Below are positions 1-8,166 of a DNA stretch of 64,000 bases, piece after piece. The notes under the pieces are model-generated. The model saw nothing but the letters and a program-made list of their open reading frames with translations. It had not been told where the DNA came from and made no database searches. Location: positions 677,644 through 741,643 of the forward strand of contig NZ_VTZW01000009.1 of NCBI RefSeq assembly GCF_009728995.1. The letters run 5' to 3'. The translations under genes and the position numbers were made by a program. The number at the start of each line of letters is the position of its first letter. Positions within the stretch are counted from its first letter, which is position 1. The stretch comes from Streptomonospora sp. PA3. GTDB taxonomy: Bacteria > Actinomycetota > Actinomycetes > Streptosporangiales > Streptosporangiaceae.

Positions 1-2
1 CC

Positions 3-284
3 CTGGAGGTCCTGCTGGCCACCGAGGAGGCCGCCACCTGGGCGCGGTCCTTCCTGCGTCCCCTGGACGACGACGCCCACCGGCACCTCGTCCCCACCCT
101 GCGGACCTGGATCGAATGCGACACCGACGCCCAGCGCACGGCGCGCACGCTCGATATGAGCCGCACCACGGTCCGGGCCCACCTGCGCACCGCCGAGCGG
201 CTGTTCAACCGCGATCTGCTGGCCCCGGGGCCCGGAACACACGACCTCGTCCACGCCCTGCGCGTCACCGACTGTGCATCGTGA
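3..284 (+). CDS. C-terminal part of a PucR/CdaR-type HTH regulator (cut by window edge)
   Basis: The reading frame is open from the first bases and ends at TGA, leaving 93 residues of the C-terminus. The segment TARTLDMSRTTVRAHLRTAE followed by RLFNRDLL is a helix-turn-helix of the kind that ends PucR/CdaR-family regulators, where a distal HTH follows a long sensor region. DNA binding is inferred from this motif; the ligand-sensing N-terminus lies outside the window, so the effector is unknown. It converges with the MFS carrier gene and is separated from it by a hairpin. The partial length and edge position prevent a firmer family call. Confidence 0.6.
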   Translation: MEVLLATEEAATWARSFLRPLDDDAHRHLVPTLRTWIECDTDAQRTARTLDMSRTTVRAHLRTAERLFNRDLLAPGPGTHDLVHALRVTDCAS

Positions 285-492
285 CTAGTCGCAGACCGCG
301 GGTTGAGCACCGTGCGCATTGCCTCGGACCCGCCGTCCCCTTACTGTCTGCTGCGCCCGGCATCGGCGGAAGCCGGCCGGGAAACCGGTGGAACGGGGGC
401 GCCGTCCCCGGTTGAGGGGGCCGGGGAGGGCCCGCCGCTCGCACTCCCGCGGACAGGGGCCGCCAGAGATCGAGGCGGCCGCCGAAAGACCT

Positions 493-525
493 GTGGTGCC
501 GGACTAGGACGGAGTCCGGTACCAC
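493..525. terminator. Hairpin between convergent genes
   Basis: Arms GTGGTGCCGGACT and AGTCCGGTACCAC pair over 13 positions with one mismatch around a 7-nt loop. The position between two convergent genes suggests a bidirectional terminator. There is no T-run, which is common in high-GC actinomycetes. The rest of the 262-bp gap shows nothing else recognisable. Confidence 0.5.
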
Positions 526-546
526 GGAGCCCTTCGCCCGGCTCCC

Positions 547-1890
547 TCACTCCGTGCCGGCCGCGGCGGCCCGCGGATCGGGGGAGCCGGCCGTGACAGG
601 GCGCACCAGGAGCAGCAGAGCCGCGGCGGCCACGAATATCCCGCCGACCACGATGTAGAGCGCCTGCGGCGTCCAGCCGATGTCCAGCAGCGCTCCGGCG
701 GCGGTGGGGGAGATGATGGCCCCGATCCTGCCGATCCCGATCGCGGTGCCCACGCCCGTCGTGCGCACGCCGGGCCCGTAGACCGTGGGGGCGAGCGCGT
801 AGAGGCCGGCGATGCAGCCGTTGGCGAACAGCCCGATGCACGCGCCCAGCACGAACGCCGCGGCCAGCACCGAGGTCGAGGCGATGAACACCGCCAGCAG
901 CACCGCGGTGAGCACCATATAGCTCATCAGCACCGACCGCAGCGTGAACCGGGCCGCCAGCAGTCCCAGCGCGGCGGCGCCCAGGATGCCGCCGACGTTG
1001 AGCAGCGTGCCGCCGGTGATGCCCTGATCGGCGCTGAGCCCGGCCTCGGTGAGCATCGTCGGCGTCCAGCTGGTGATGAAGTAGAAGCCGGCCATCGCCA
1101 GGAAGAACAGCAGCCACAGCAGCAGCGTCGTGCGGCGGTGGTCGGCCGCCAGCAGCCGCACGAACCCGGCGCCCATGTTGGCGGGAGCGCCCTCGGCCGC
1201 CGGCAGCTCCTCCAGCGGTTCGCGCCGCATCCGGCGGGCCAGGGCGTTGACGCGCTCCAGCGCGCGGGCCGGGCGGCGGGTGGTGAGGAAGTCCAGCGAC
1301 TCGGGCAGGAGGAGGAGCACCAGCGGTATCAGCGCCGCCGTGCAGGCGCCGCCGAACAGGAAGACCGAGCGCCAGCCGAACTCGTCGATGAGCACGACCG
1401 CGGCCACGCCGCCGCCGGTGGCGCCGATGGCATAGCCCGTGGAGTTCAGGCTGACGGCCAGACCGCGCCAGCGCTGGGAGGCGTACTCGCTGGCGATGAC
1501 GTTGCTGCTGGCCAGGATGCCGCCGATTCCGATTCCGGTGACCACCCGCAGCGCGCCCAGTTGCAGGGCGGACTGGCTGACACCGGAGAGCAGCATGCCC
1601 GCCGCCGCCAGCGCCAGGCACACAAGGATCATCGGCCGGCGGCCGATCCGGTCGGCCCAGGGCGCCAGGAGCATCGACCCGGCGGCCATGCCGACCAGCC
1701 CGGCGCTGAGCAGCATGCCGAGCTGGGCGCCGGACAGGTCCCATTCACCCTGCACCGCCGTGCCGGTGAAGGCCATGACCAGGATGTCGAAGCCGTCGAG
1801 GACGTTGAGCAGCCAGCAGGCGGCCACCGCGGTCCACTGGAAGCCGGACATCGCGCCGGTGTCGAGCTCGGCGCGCAGTGAGCGGGCCAT
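547..1890 (-). CDS. MFS transporter, aromatic acid:H+ symporter (AAHS) type
   Basis: A 447-residue integral membrane protein with about 12 hydrophobic segments and the major-facilitator loop motif ADRIGRRP near residues 79-86. The early NVLDGFDILVMAF segment, with DGFD at residues 32-35, is characteristic of the aromatic-acid/H+ symporter branch (PcaK/BenK-like), where these acidic residues are needed for proton-coupled uptake. The start is placed at ATG MARSLRAEL because the open frame upstream is Arg/Pro-rich and lacks membrane character; no strong ribosome binding site precedes it. It diverges from the P450 operon, so the pair might handle a shared aromatic or small organic acid. That link is inference; the substrate is not determined. 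Confidence 0.8.
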   Translation of the reverse strand: MARSLRAELDTGAMSGFQWTAVAACWLLNVLDGFDILVMAFTGTAVQGEWDLSGAQLGMLLSAGLVGMAAGSMLLAPWADRIGRRPMILVCLALAAAGMLLSGVSQSALQLGALRVVTGIGIGGILASSNVIASEYASQRWRGLAVSLNSTGYAIGATGGGVAAVVLIDEFGWRSVFLFGGACTAALIPLVLLLLPESLDFLTTRRPARALERVNALARRMRREPLEELPAAEGAPANMGAGFVRLLAADHRRTTLLLWLLFFLAMAGFYFITSWTPTMLTEAGLSADQGITGGTLLNVGGILGAAALGLLAARFTLRSVLMSYMVLTAVLLAVFIASTSVLAAAFVLGACIGLFANGCIAGLYALAPTVYGPGVRTTGVGTAIGIGRIGAIISPTAAGALLDIGWTPQALYIVVGGIFVAAAALLLLVRPVTAGSPDPRAAAAGTE

Positions 1891-2234
1891 CAGGCGGCGC
1901 CCCGGGCGGCGAGGGCCGCGCGGGCTGTGGGAGCGGCGGGGGCGAGGGGCGGGAGGGAGGATCGCATGGGCACGGAGCACTCCGAAGGTCGCGAATCGGT
2001 GGGGGCGGGCGGGGCGCCGGATCTCGATGGGGGCGCCGGCGTGAGCGCCCCGCGTCTCAGCCGTACCGCCGGCGTGCCATGCCTGGTTCGCTTCCCGTGA
2101 AGATAAACCGCCATCGCGGAGGAGGAAACCCCCCTTACCGGGCGTCACGGCGGGGCCGGTCTGGGTCAATCACTTGACTTAATCTTGGGGGGCTCCTTGA
2201 CTGGCCGTGCCGACGCCGACACGAGGAGGCAGTC
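1891..2234. promoter_or_regulatory. Divergent promoter region, MFS carrier / P450 operon
   Basis: This 344-bp gene-free stretch must hold both outward promoters. Its P450-proximal part contains the inverted repeat GTCAA-TCAC-TTGAC at 2165-2178, with a further CTTGACT copy at 2196-2202. Such a dyad is a reasonable operator for the TetR regulator encoded inside the P450 operon. A ribosome binding site (ACGAGGAGG) precedes the P450 ATG. Nothing else recognisable was seen. Confidence 0.4.
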
Positions 2235-3455
2235 ATGGAGCAAGGCGCCGACGCGCGGATGCTGGACTACCCGATTCCCGCTCCGGCGGCCCTGGAGCCG
2301 CCGGCGGAGTGGGCGCAGCTGCGCGACGGGTGCCCGGTGGCTCCGGTGCGGCTGCCCAGCGGCGACCGCGCCCTCCTGCTGACCCGCTACGAGGACGTGC
2401 GCCAGGTGCTCTCGGACCCGCGATTCACCCGGGAGCTCGACGCCGGGGACGCCGCGCGGATCTCCGACAACGAGTCCGGCGGGGTCTTCAACAGCTCCAT
2501 GGCCTCGACCCTCCCCCAGACGGGCGAGGGTCACCGGCGCTGGCGGCGGATGGTCGCCAAGTGGTTCACCGCCAAGCGGATGGCCGCCCTGCGGCCGCGC
2601 ATGGAGGCGATGGCCGACGAGCTGATCGACCGGATGACCGAGAGCGGACAGCCCGCCGACCTCAAGGCCGCCCTGGGGTTCCCGCTGCCGGTGTGGGTGA
2701 TCTGCGACCTGCTCGGCGTGCCCGACAGCGACCGCGACCGGTTCTCGTACTGGTCGGACACCCTGCTCAACCTCACCCGCTACAGCGACGAGGAGATCGC
2801 GGCCGCGCAGACCGCGTTCGTCGCCTACATGTCCGGCCACGTGCGCGACCGGCGCGCCGATCCCGGCGACGACCTGCTCAGCGAACTGTCGCGGGCCACC
2901 GACGAGGACGGCGCGGGGCTGACCGACGCGGAGCTGGTGGCCACCGGCATGGGCCTGCTGGTCGCCGGGCACGAGACGACGGCCAACATGATCGGCAAGA
3001 TGACCGCCATGCTGCTGGCCGACCGCCGGCACTGGGAGCGGCTGCTTGACGACCGCACCCTGATCCGCTCCGCGGTCGAGGAGACGCTGCGGCTCGACGC
3101 CAACCAGGGGTTCGGCATGCCCCGCTACCTCAGCGAGGAGGTCGAGGTCGGCGGCAGCGCCCTGCCGTCCGGAACCACCGTGGTTTGCAGCATGGCCGCG
3201 GCCAACCGCGACGAGCGCGCCTTCGAGGGCGCCGCCGAGATGGACCTGGGCCGCAGCCCCAACCCGCACCTGGCCTTCGGCGCCGGCGCGCACTCCTGCC
3301 TGGGGCAGGCGCTGGCCCGCACCGAGCTGCAGACCGTCCTGGAGGTGCTGCTGCGCCGGCTGCCGGGCCTGGAGCTCGCACTCGGCCCCGCGGAGCTGCG
3401 CCGGGTCGAGGGACTGATCGTCGGCGGGCTGAGTGAAGTGCCTGTGCGATGGTGA
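2235..3455 (+). CDS. Cytochrome P450
   Basis: A 406-residue soluble class I bacterial P450. It has the I-helix oxygen-activation motif AGHETT at 244-249, the K-helix ExxR at 283-286, and the heme loop FGAGAHSCLG at 348-357 with Cys355 as the axial thiolate. The length matches the family. It should hydroxylate or otherwise oxidise a small molecule using electrons delivered by a ferredoxin. The first gene of a three-gene operon, it is followed closely by a TetR regulator and a 3Fe-4S ferredoxin that is the natural redox partner. General similarity is to CYP107-like actinomycete enzymes; the substrate is unknown. The ATG is supported by a good GAGGAGG site 6-12 bases upstream. Confidence 0.93.
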   Translation: MEQGADARMLDYPIPAPAALEPPAEWAQLRDGCPVAPVRLPSGDRALLLTRYEDVRQVLSDPRFTRELDAGDAARISDNESGGVFNSSMASTLPQTGEGHRRWRRMVAKWFTAKRMAALRPRMEAMADELIDRMTESGQPADLKAALGFPLPVWVICDLLGVPDSDRDRFSYWSDTLLNLTRYSDEEIAAAQTAFVAYMSGHVRDRRADPGDDLLSELSRATDEDGAGLTDAELVATGMGLLVAGHETTANMIGKMTAMLLADRRHWERLLDDRTLIRSAVEETLRLDANQGFGMPRYLSEEVEVGGSALPSGTTVVCSMAAANRDERAFEGAAEMDLGRSPNPHLAFGAGAHSCLGQALARTELQTVLEVLLRRLPGLELALGPAELRRVEGLIVGGLSEVPVRW

Positions 3456-3459
3456 CGAC

Positions 3460-4197
3460 ATGATCATGACGACGCAGGGACGAGGACCCGAACCGCGCGC
3501 GAGCGGCACCCGCGAGCGGATCATCACGGCGGCCGAGCGGCTGTTCGCCGAGCGCGGTGTCGTCGCAGTGTCCAACCGGCAGATCAGCGAGGCCGCGGGC
3601 CAGGGCAACAACACCGCGGTGAGCTACCACTTCGGCTCCAAAGAGGAACTGGTGCGCGCCGTCCTGCGCAGGCACGCCGAGCCGATCGAGCGGGCGCGGC
3701 GGCGCAGGCTCGGCGAGGCGGGCGCGTCCGCCGACGCGCGCGACTGGATCGGCTGCCTGGTGCACCCGGTGACCGAGCACCTGGCCGAGCTGGGCGCGCC
3801 CTCCTGGTTCGCCCGCTTCGGCGCGCAGCTCATGACCGACCCCGGACTGCGGGCGATCATGGTCTCCGAGGCCCTCACCACCCCCTCGCTGGGCGAGGTC
3901 CTCGACGGCCTCAACCGCTGCGCGCCCGACCTGCCGCTGGAGGTGCACATCGAGCGCGGCGAGATGGCCGGTCAGCTGATCATCCACACCTGCGCCGACC
4001 GCGAACGCCGGCTCGCCCGCGGCGCCACAACCGCCAGGACCGACTGGCACGGCACCGCCGTCGGGCTGGTCGACGCCATCACGGGGTTGTGGCTGGCGCC
4101 GGCCACCCCCGCCGACCGGGCCGAGCGGCCCGCCCGGGCATACGCCGCCGAGCGCACCGGGGGCGACGACGACGGAGGCGGCCGAGAATGGGGATGA
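3460..4197 (+). CDS. TetR/AcrR family regulator
   Basis: About 245 residues with an N-terminal TetR DNA-binding domain: TRERIITAAERLFAERG, then the recognition region ISEAAGQGNNTAVSYHFGSK. The remaining two thirds is a helical ligand-binding domain. An in-frame GTG at 3433 would overlap the end of the P450 gene, but the residues it adds are unlike TetR N-termini, so the ATG just after the P450 stop is preferred. Sitting between the P450 and its ferredoxin in one operon, it most likely autoregulates this unit; the dyad at 2165-2178 is a candidate operator. The inducer is unknown. Confidence 0.85.
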   Translation: MIMTTQGRGPEPRASGTRERIITAAERLFAERGVVAVSNRQISEAAGQGNNTAVSYHFGSKEELVRAVLRRHAEPIERARRRRLGEAGASADARDWIGCLVHPVTEHLAELGAPSWFARFGAQLMTDPGLRAIMVSEALTTPSLGEVLDGLNRCAPDLPLEVHIERGEMAGQLIIHTCADRERRLARGATTARTDWHGTAVGLVDAITGLWLAPATPADRAERPARAYAAERTGGDDDGGGREWG

Positions 4198-4198
4198 G

Positions 4199-4393
4199 AT
4201 GAGGGTCAGTGCCGACGAGGACAAGTGCTGCGGCGCCGGGCAGTGCGTGCTGATCGCGCCGGAGGTGTTCGACCAGCGCGAGGAGGACGGCATCGTCGCC
4301 GTCCTGCAGGAGGACCCGCCGGCGGAGCAGCACGCGGCCGTCCGCGAGGCCGCGAGCGTGTGCCCGGCCGCCGCCATAGAGCTGGAGGAGTAG
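4199..4393 (+). CDS. 3Fe-4S ferredoxin, P450 redox partner
   Basis: A 64-residue acidic protein. Cys10, Cys16 and Cys55 (in CPAAAI) can bind an iron-sulfur cluster, and the usual fourth cysteine position is Ala13, the pattern C-x2-A-x2-C...CP typical of 3Fe-4S ferredoxins that feed actinomycete P450s. It begins one base after the TetR stop, so it is translationally linked to the operon. It should shuttle electrons from a ferredoxin reductase, not encoded here, to the P450 two genes upstream. Confidence 0.92.
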   Translation: MRVSADEDKCCGAGQCVLIAPEVFDQREEDGIVAVLQEDPPAEQHAAVREAASVCPAAAIELEE

Positions 4394-4509
4394 CGGCGAG
4401 CGCCCGCTGCGGCGAGGCGGACGGGTCCCGGTGCCCGCGGGTGGCCCACGCGACGGGGCGGCGAGGACGGTGGGGGTTCGTGCTCAAGGAGTCGGTCACC
4501 ACAGGAGGT

Positions 4510-4732
4510 TGCGGCAATGGGGCTGTGATGCGCGAATCCCACCCGTCACCCGCCACCGCCCCTAACGGAGGAGCTTCGCGCCACGTACTTGTTCTGGGCC
4601 GGCTTGCCGCCGAGCGGAGGTGCACCTTTGCGCCGGAGGCCCGCCACCGGTGGTGCGGCTCCACCTGGGAAGGACGGCGTGCGCTCGGCGGCAAGCTGTG
4701 ACCGCGCTTCGCGAGGCGCACCCATTGCCGCA
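4510..4732. repeat. Nested inverted repeats in a gene-free stretch
   Basis: The 418-bp gap between the ferredoxin and the convergent glycosidase gene holds no convincing gene on either strand. It does hold an outer inverted pair, TGCGGCAATGGG at 4510-4521 and its complement at 4721-4732. Inside it lies a second pair, CTTGCCGCCGAGCG at 4603-4616 and its complement at 4682-4695. CACCAC-containing sequence outside the outer arms is also partly mirrored. The arrangement could fold as one long structured RNA or be a small mobile-element remnant; neither is proven. No flanking direct repeat was found. Confidence 0.4.
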
Positions 4733-4811
4733 GCCCCGATGGTGGCCGCCCCAGGTGGTGCCCGGTGGGTTCCTGGAAAAGTCAGCGCCCCCGCTGTTCT
4801 TAAACACGGCC

Positions 4812-6746
4812 CTAGGGAACCCGGTCGGTCCGGGCGGTGGCGATGGCCAGCGGGGCGGCGGTGGACCAGGCCTGCGGGGAGCAGGAGTGCGGGTAGACGA
4901 CCGGGTCCGGGTGCTCGCCGCGGCTGTAGCCCGCGAGCAGCTCCGGCAGGCGGTGGCCGCAGCGCTCCGCCGCCTCCGCGAGGCCGCCGGCGAGCTCGGC
5001 CAGCTCCTCCCGCAGCCCGTAGCGCGCCAGCCCCAGCGCGATCACCGCGTTGTCGTGCGGCCAGACGCTCCCGCGGTGGTAGCTGAGCGGGTGATAGGCG
5101 GGCTGCCCGGCGGCGAGCGTGCGCACGCCCCAGCCGGAGAAGAAGTCGGGCTCAAGCAGCCGGCGGCCGACCGCCGCCGCCTCCTCCGCGCCGAGGATCC
5201 CCGACCACAGCAGGTGCCCCGCGTTGGAGGCGAGCGCGTCGGCGCGGGTTCCCTCGCCGTCCAGCGCCAGCGCGGGGAACCCCTCGGCCGAGGCGATCGG
5301 GAAGTCGCGCCGGAAGCGGGCGCGCAGGCCCTCGGCCGCGGCGTCGAGGCGGTCGGCGAAGGCGGGATCGCGCCACACCCGCTCCGCCAGGCGCGCCGTG
5401 CGCCGCAGCGCGTCGTAGGCGTATCCCTGCACCTCGCAGACGGCGATGGGACCCGCGGCGGCGGGGGCGCCCTCGGCCGTGCAGACGGCGTCGCCGGAGT
5501 CCTTCCAGCACTGGTTGGCCAGGCCGGCGGGGTCGGGGGTGTAGACGAGGTACCCGTGCCGGTCGAGGCCGCCGTCGGCGAACAGCCAGTCGGCCGCGGC
5601 GCGGGCGTGGCGCTCCAGCCGGGTCGCGAGCGCGGTGTCGCCGGTCTGCTCGGTGTAGGCGTGCAGCAGGACGAGGAACAGCGGGGTGGCGTCCACGGTG
5701 CCGTAGTAGCGGGCGTAGGGCACCTGGCCGAACCGGCTCAGCTCGCCGCGGCGCACCTCGTGCACGATCTTGCCGGGCTCCTCCCGCCGCCGGGGATCGC
5801 GGCGCCGCCCCTGGGCGGCCGCGAGCGCGGTGAGCGTCGCCGCCGCGGGCTCCTCCAGGAACGGCAGGGCGAAGTAGGACGCCAGCAGCGCGTCGCGGCC
5901 GAAGAGGGTGAGGAACCACGGCACGCCGGCGCCGGGGACCAGCACCGCCTCTCCCTGTGCGCCGGCGGCGGGGACGCGCAGGTCGGCGAGGTCGGCCAGG
6001 CCCTGCTCGCACGCCCGGGCGAGCGCTGCTGAGCCGGTGAGGTCGCGCGGGTCGCGCGCGCGTTCCAGCAGGGCGCGGGAGTCGGCCGCGGCGGCGTCCC
6101 GGACGGCCTGCGGTTGGGTGATGACGCGGTCGGGTTCCGCGCCGGATTCGCTGTCGCCGTGGCGGGTGCGCACGTTGACGGTGAGCGCGGCCGAGCCGTG
6201 GGCGGGCACGTGCAGCGTCCAGTGCAGCGACACCCCGTCGGGGCGGCCGGTCGCCTCCCGCGGCGCCGGTTCGGCGAGCACGTGCGTCGCGGCGTACCAG
6301 TCGCCGCGGCGGTACTCGAACCGGACACCGCCCGGGGCGGGCGCCCAGGAGCGGTGCGCGCCGGGCTTGGCGTACTCGCGGTCGTCGGCGCGCAGTTCGA
6401 ACTGGTCGGCGAAGTCGGCGTCGGCGCGGTAGGACACCTCCACCGCCAGGTCGGCCGCGGTGTGGTTGACCAGCCGCACCCGTTCGGCCAGCAGGGAGGG
6501 GCCCACCGCCTGCTCGCGCAGTACGGCGTAGTCGGGCGGCCGGTCGCGCGTGCCTTCGTGGACCAGCACGCCGGGCGAGAGCACGGCCAAGGGCGCGCCG
6601 CCGGCGTCCAGCCGCCACCGGCTGAGGTGGCGGGCGTCGCCGGTGAAGAGGCCGTCGGGGCTCTTGCCGCCGGTGCCGTTGACGTCGCCCGCGCCGTCGA
6701 GGACCGCGAAGGTCCCGCGGTGGACCAGCACCCTGCGTCCGCTCAC
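4812..6746 (-). CDS. Glycogen-debranching-type (alpha/alpha)6-barrel glycosidase
   Basis: 644 residues in two parts. The N-terminal beta-rich domain (FTGDARHLSRWRLDAGG, VLREQAVGP, VRLVNHTAADLAVEVSY) matches the bis-GDE N-terminal module of putative amylo-alpha-1,6-glucosidases. The C-terminal helical barrel has LTLFGRDALLAS, PGKIVHE, YYGTVDATPLF and SVWPHDNAVIA. It is expected to act on a short glycoside in the cytoplasm, as no signal peptide is visible. The GTG start overlaps the stop of the preceding gene (GTGA), so the two barrels are translationally coupled. It is the last gene of the minus-strand half of the ROK sugar locus. Substrate uncertain; not necessarily glycogen. Confidence 0.75.
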   Translation of the reverse strand: MSGRRVLVHRGTFAVLDGAGDVNGTGGKSPDGLFTGDARHLSRWRLDAGGAPLAVLSPGVLVHEGTRDRPPDYAVLREQAVGPSLLAERVRLVNHTAADLAVEVSYRADADFADQFELRADDREYAKPGAHRSWAPAPGGVRFEYRRGDWYAATHVLAEPAPREATGRPDGVSLHWTLHVPAHGSAALTVNVRTRHGDSESGAEPDRVITQPQAVRDAAAADSRALLERARDPRDLTGSAALARACEQGLADLADLRVPAAGAQGEAVLVPGAGVPWFLTLFGRDALLASYFALPFLEEPAAATLTALAAAQGRRRDPRRREEPGKIVHEVRRGELSRFGQVPYARYYGTVDATPLFLVLLHAYTEQTGDTALATRLERHARAAADWLFADGGLDRHGYLVYTPDPAGLANQCWKDSGDAVCTAEGAPAAAGPIAVCEVQGYAYDALRRTARLAERVWRDPAFADRLDAAAEGLRARFRRDFPIASAEGFPALALDGEGTRADALASNAGHLLWSGILGAEEAAAVGRRLLEPDFFSGWGVRTLAAGQPAYHPLSYHRGSVWPHDNAVIALGLARYGLREELAELAGGLAEAAERCGHRLPELLAGYSRGEHPDPVVYPHSCSPQAWSTAAPLAIATARTDRVP

Positions 6747-8092
6747 GCCGCCGCCTCCTCCTGGGCCAGCAGGTCCAGAGCGGTGGCCGCGGTCCAACTG
6801 AAGTCGCGGGTGCCGTGCCCCTCTCCGCTGTAGGGGTCCACGTACTCGGCGAATCCGGTGGACGACGCGGCGGCGAGCAGGGACGCGCGCAGCGCGGCGG
6901 CGTCCTGGGCCGCCCCGTGCAGCATCAGCCCGCGGTGGATCACCCAGGACACGTTGAACCAGCCGGGCCCGCGCCAGTACCGGTGCGGGTCGAAGGCGTG
7001 CCCGGTCAGGTCATAGCTGGGCACCAGGCGGGTGGCGCCCAGCCGGAACCGCTCCCCGCGTGCGGTGGCCAGCAGTTCGCCGGCGACGGGCAGCCCGGGT
7101 ACGGCGAGGGGGACCAGCCCGGCGGCCCCGTACTCGCGGACCGGCTCGCCGCCCACGAGGTCGCGCGCGAGGAAGAGGCCGGCGCCGGGGTCGTAGAGGG
7201 AGGCGGTGAGCGCCCGGGTCAGTTCCCGGGCGCGCGACTCGTGGGGTTGGGGGTCGTGCCCGGTCTCCGCGGCGATGCGGGCCAGCGCGTGCTCCGAGAC
7301 GATCCGCAGCGCGTTGAACGAGGGGTCCTCGGCGGCGAACGCGTGCGGGGTCGCCGCGTCGTCGTAGCCGTGGTCCCGGTAGTCGGCGGCCAGGCGCAGA
7401 TAGCGGCCGTAGTCGAGGTCGGTCGGGCGGTCGCCGCCGGCCGCGTGGTCGAGGTCGCGCCGTTGGAAGCTGCCGGGCGGCCAGGGGGTCACCCGCTCCA
7501 GCAGGCCGTCCCACAGCGGGCTGTTGTCCATGCCCGACTCCCACGGGTGCACGATGGCCGCCAGCCCGCTTCCTCCCAGGTCGCGGTGGCGGGCGAGGTA
7601 GCGGTGCCAGGCGGCCAGCCGGGGATAGGCGCGCCGGAGGAAGCCGCGGCGCCGCGATTCGCCCGGGTCGGCCAGGTGCGTCTCCCAGGCCGCGAAGGCG
7701 TGCACCGGCGGCTGGACGATGCCGGTGGTGCTCGTGCCCGCTGGTGTCTGCGCGGCGGCGGTCTCCGGCGTCCAGAAACCGGGGCCGGGGAAGTACGCGT
7801 CGGGCGGGGTGGCCGGGTCGAAGACGATGTGGGGCAGCCGGCCGTCCGTCCACTGGGCGCCGAGCATGGACTCCAGCTCCTGCTGCGCCCGGCGCGGCGA
7901 GACGTGCCGCAGGCCCAGGGCGATGAAGGCGGAGTCCCAGCTCCACTGGTGCGGGTAGAGGGATCGCGACGGGAGCGTGGAGCGCCCGGTCCAGTTGCGC
8001 AGCAGGACGCGCACGGCCGCCCGGCGCAGTTCGGCGCGGTCGCGTGCGCCGGCATGGCGCGGCGCGGCGGTTGCCTGGGTGGGGCTGGTCAT
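6743..8092 (-). CDS. MGH1-like (GH63-type) glycoside hydrolase
   Basis: A 449-residue cytoplasmic (alpha/alpha)6-barrel protein resembling mannosylglycerate-hydrolase-like and GH63-type proteins. Visible features are the N-terminal YPHQWSWDSAFIALGLRH segment, the VHPWESGMDNSP substrate-site motif, the HRYWRGPGWFNVSWVIH motif, and GTRDFSWTAATALDLL near the C-terminus. These Trp/Asp/Glu-rich loops line the barrel pocket in the family. It overlaps the following barrel gene by four bases, and both belong to the divergent arm of the ROK sugar locus. It probably hydrolyses an imported alpha-glycoside. The exact sugar cannot be read from sequence. Confidence 0.78.
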   Translation of the reverse strand: MTSPTQATAAPRHAGARDRAELRRAAVRVLLRNWTGRSTLPSRSLYPHQWSWDSAFIALGLRHVSPRRAQQELESMLGAQWTDGRLPHIVFDPATPPDAYFPGPGFWTPETAAAQTPAGTSTTGIVQPPVHAFAAWETHLADPGESRRRGFLRRAYPRLAAWHRYLARHRDLGGSGLAAIVHPWESGMDNSPLWDGLLERVTPWPPGSFQRRDLDHAAGGDRPTDLDYGRYLRLAADYRDHGYDDAATPHAFAAEDPSFNALRIVSEHALARIAAETGHDPQPHESRARELTRALTASLYDPGAGLFLARDLVGGEPVREYGAAGLVPLAVPGLPVAGELLATARGERFRLGATRLVPSYDLTGHAFDPHRYWRGPGWFNVSWVIHRGLMLHGAAQDAAALRASLLAAASSTGFAEYVDPYSGEGHGTRDFSWTAATALDLLAQEEAAA

Positions 8093-8166
8093 CGGTCCCT
8101 ACTTCGGTGCGTGCTGCGTGTTTCTTCGCGGGTGTGCGGGGCGCCGCGCGCCTGGCGGCGCCGCCA

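Noticed and set aside
4480-4600. Possible cobalamin riboswitch in the gap after the ferredoxin
   Set aside because: A few AATCCC and CAGCCCC-like words occur, but the conserved B12 core is incomplete and no suitable gene lies downstream on the relevant strand.
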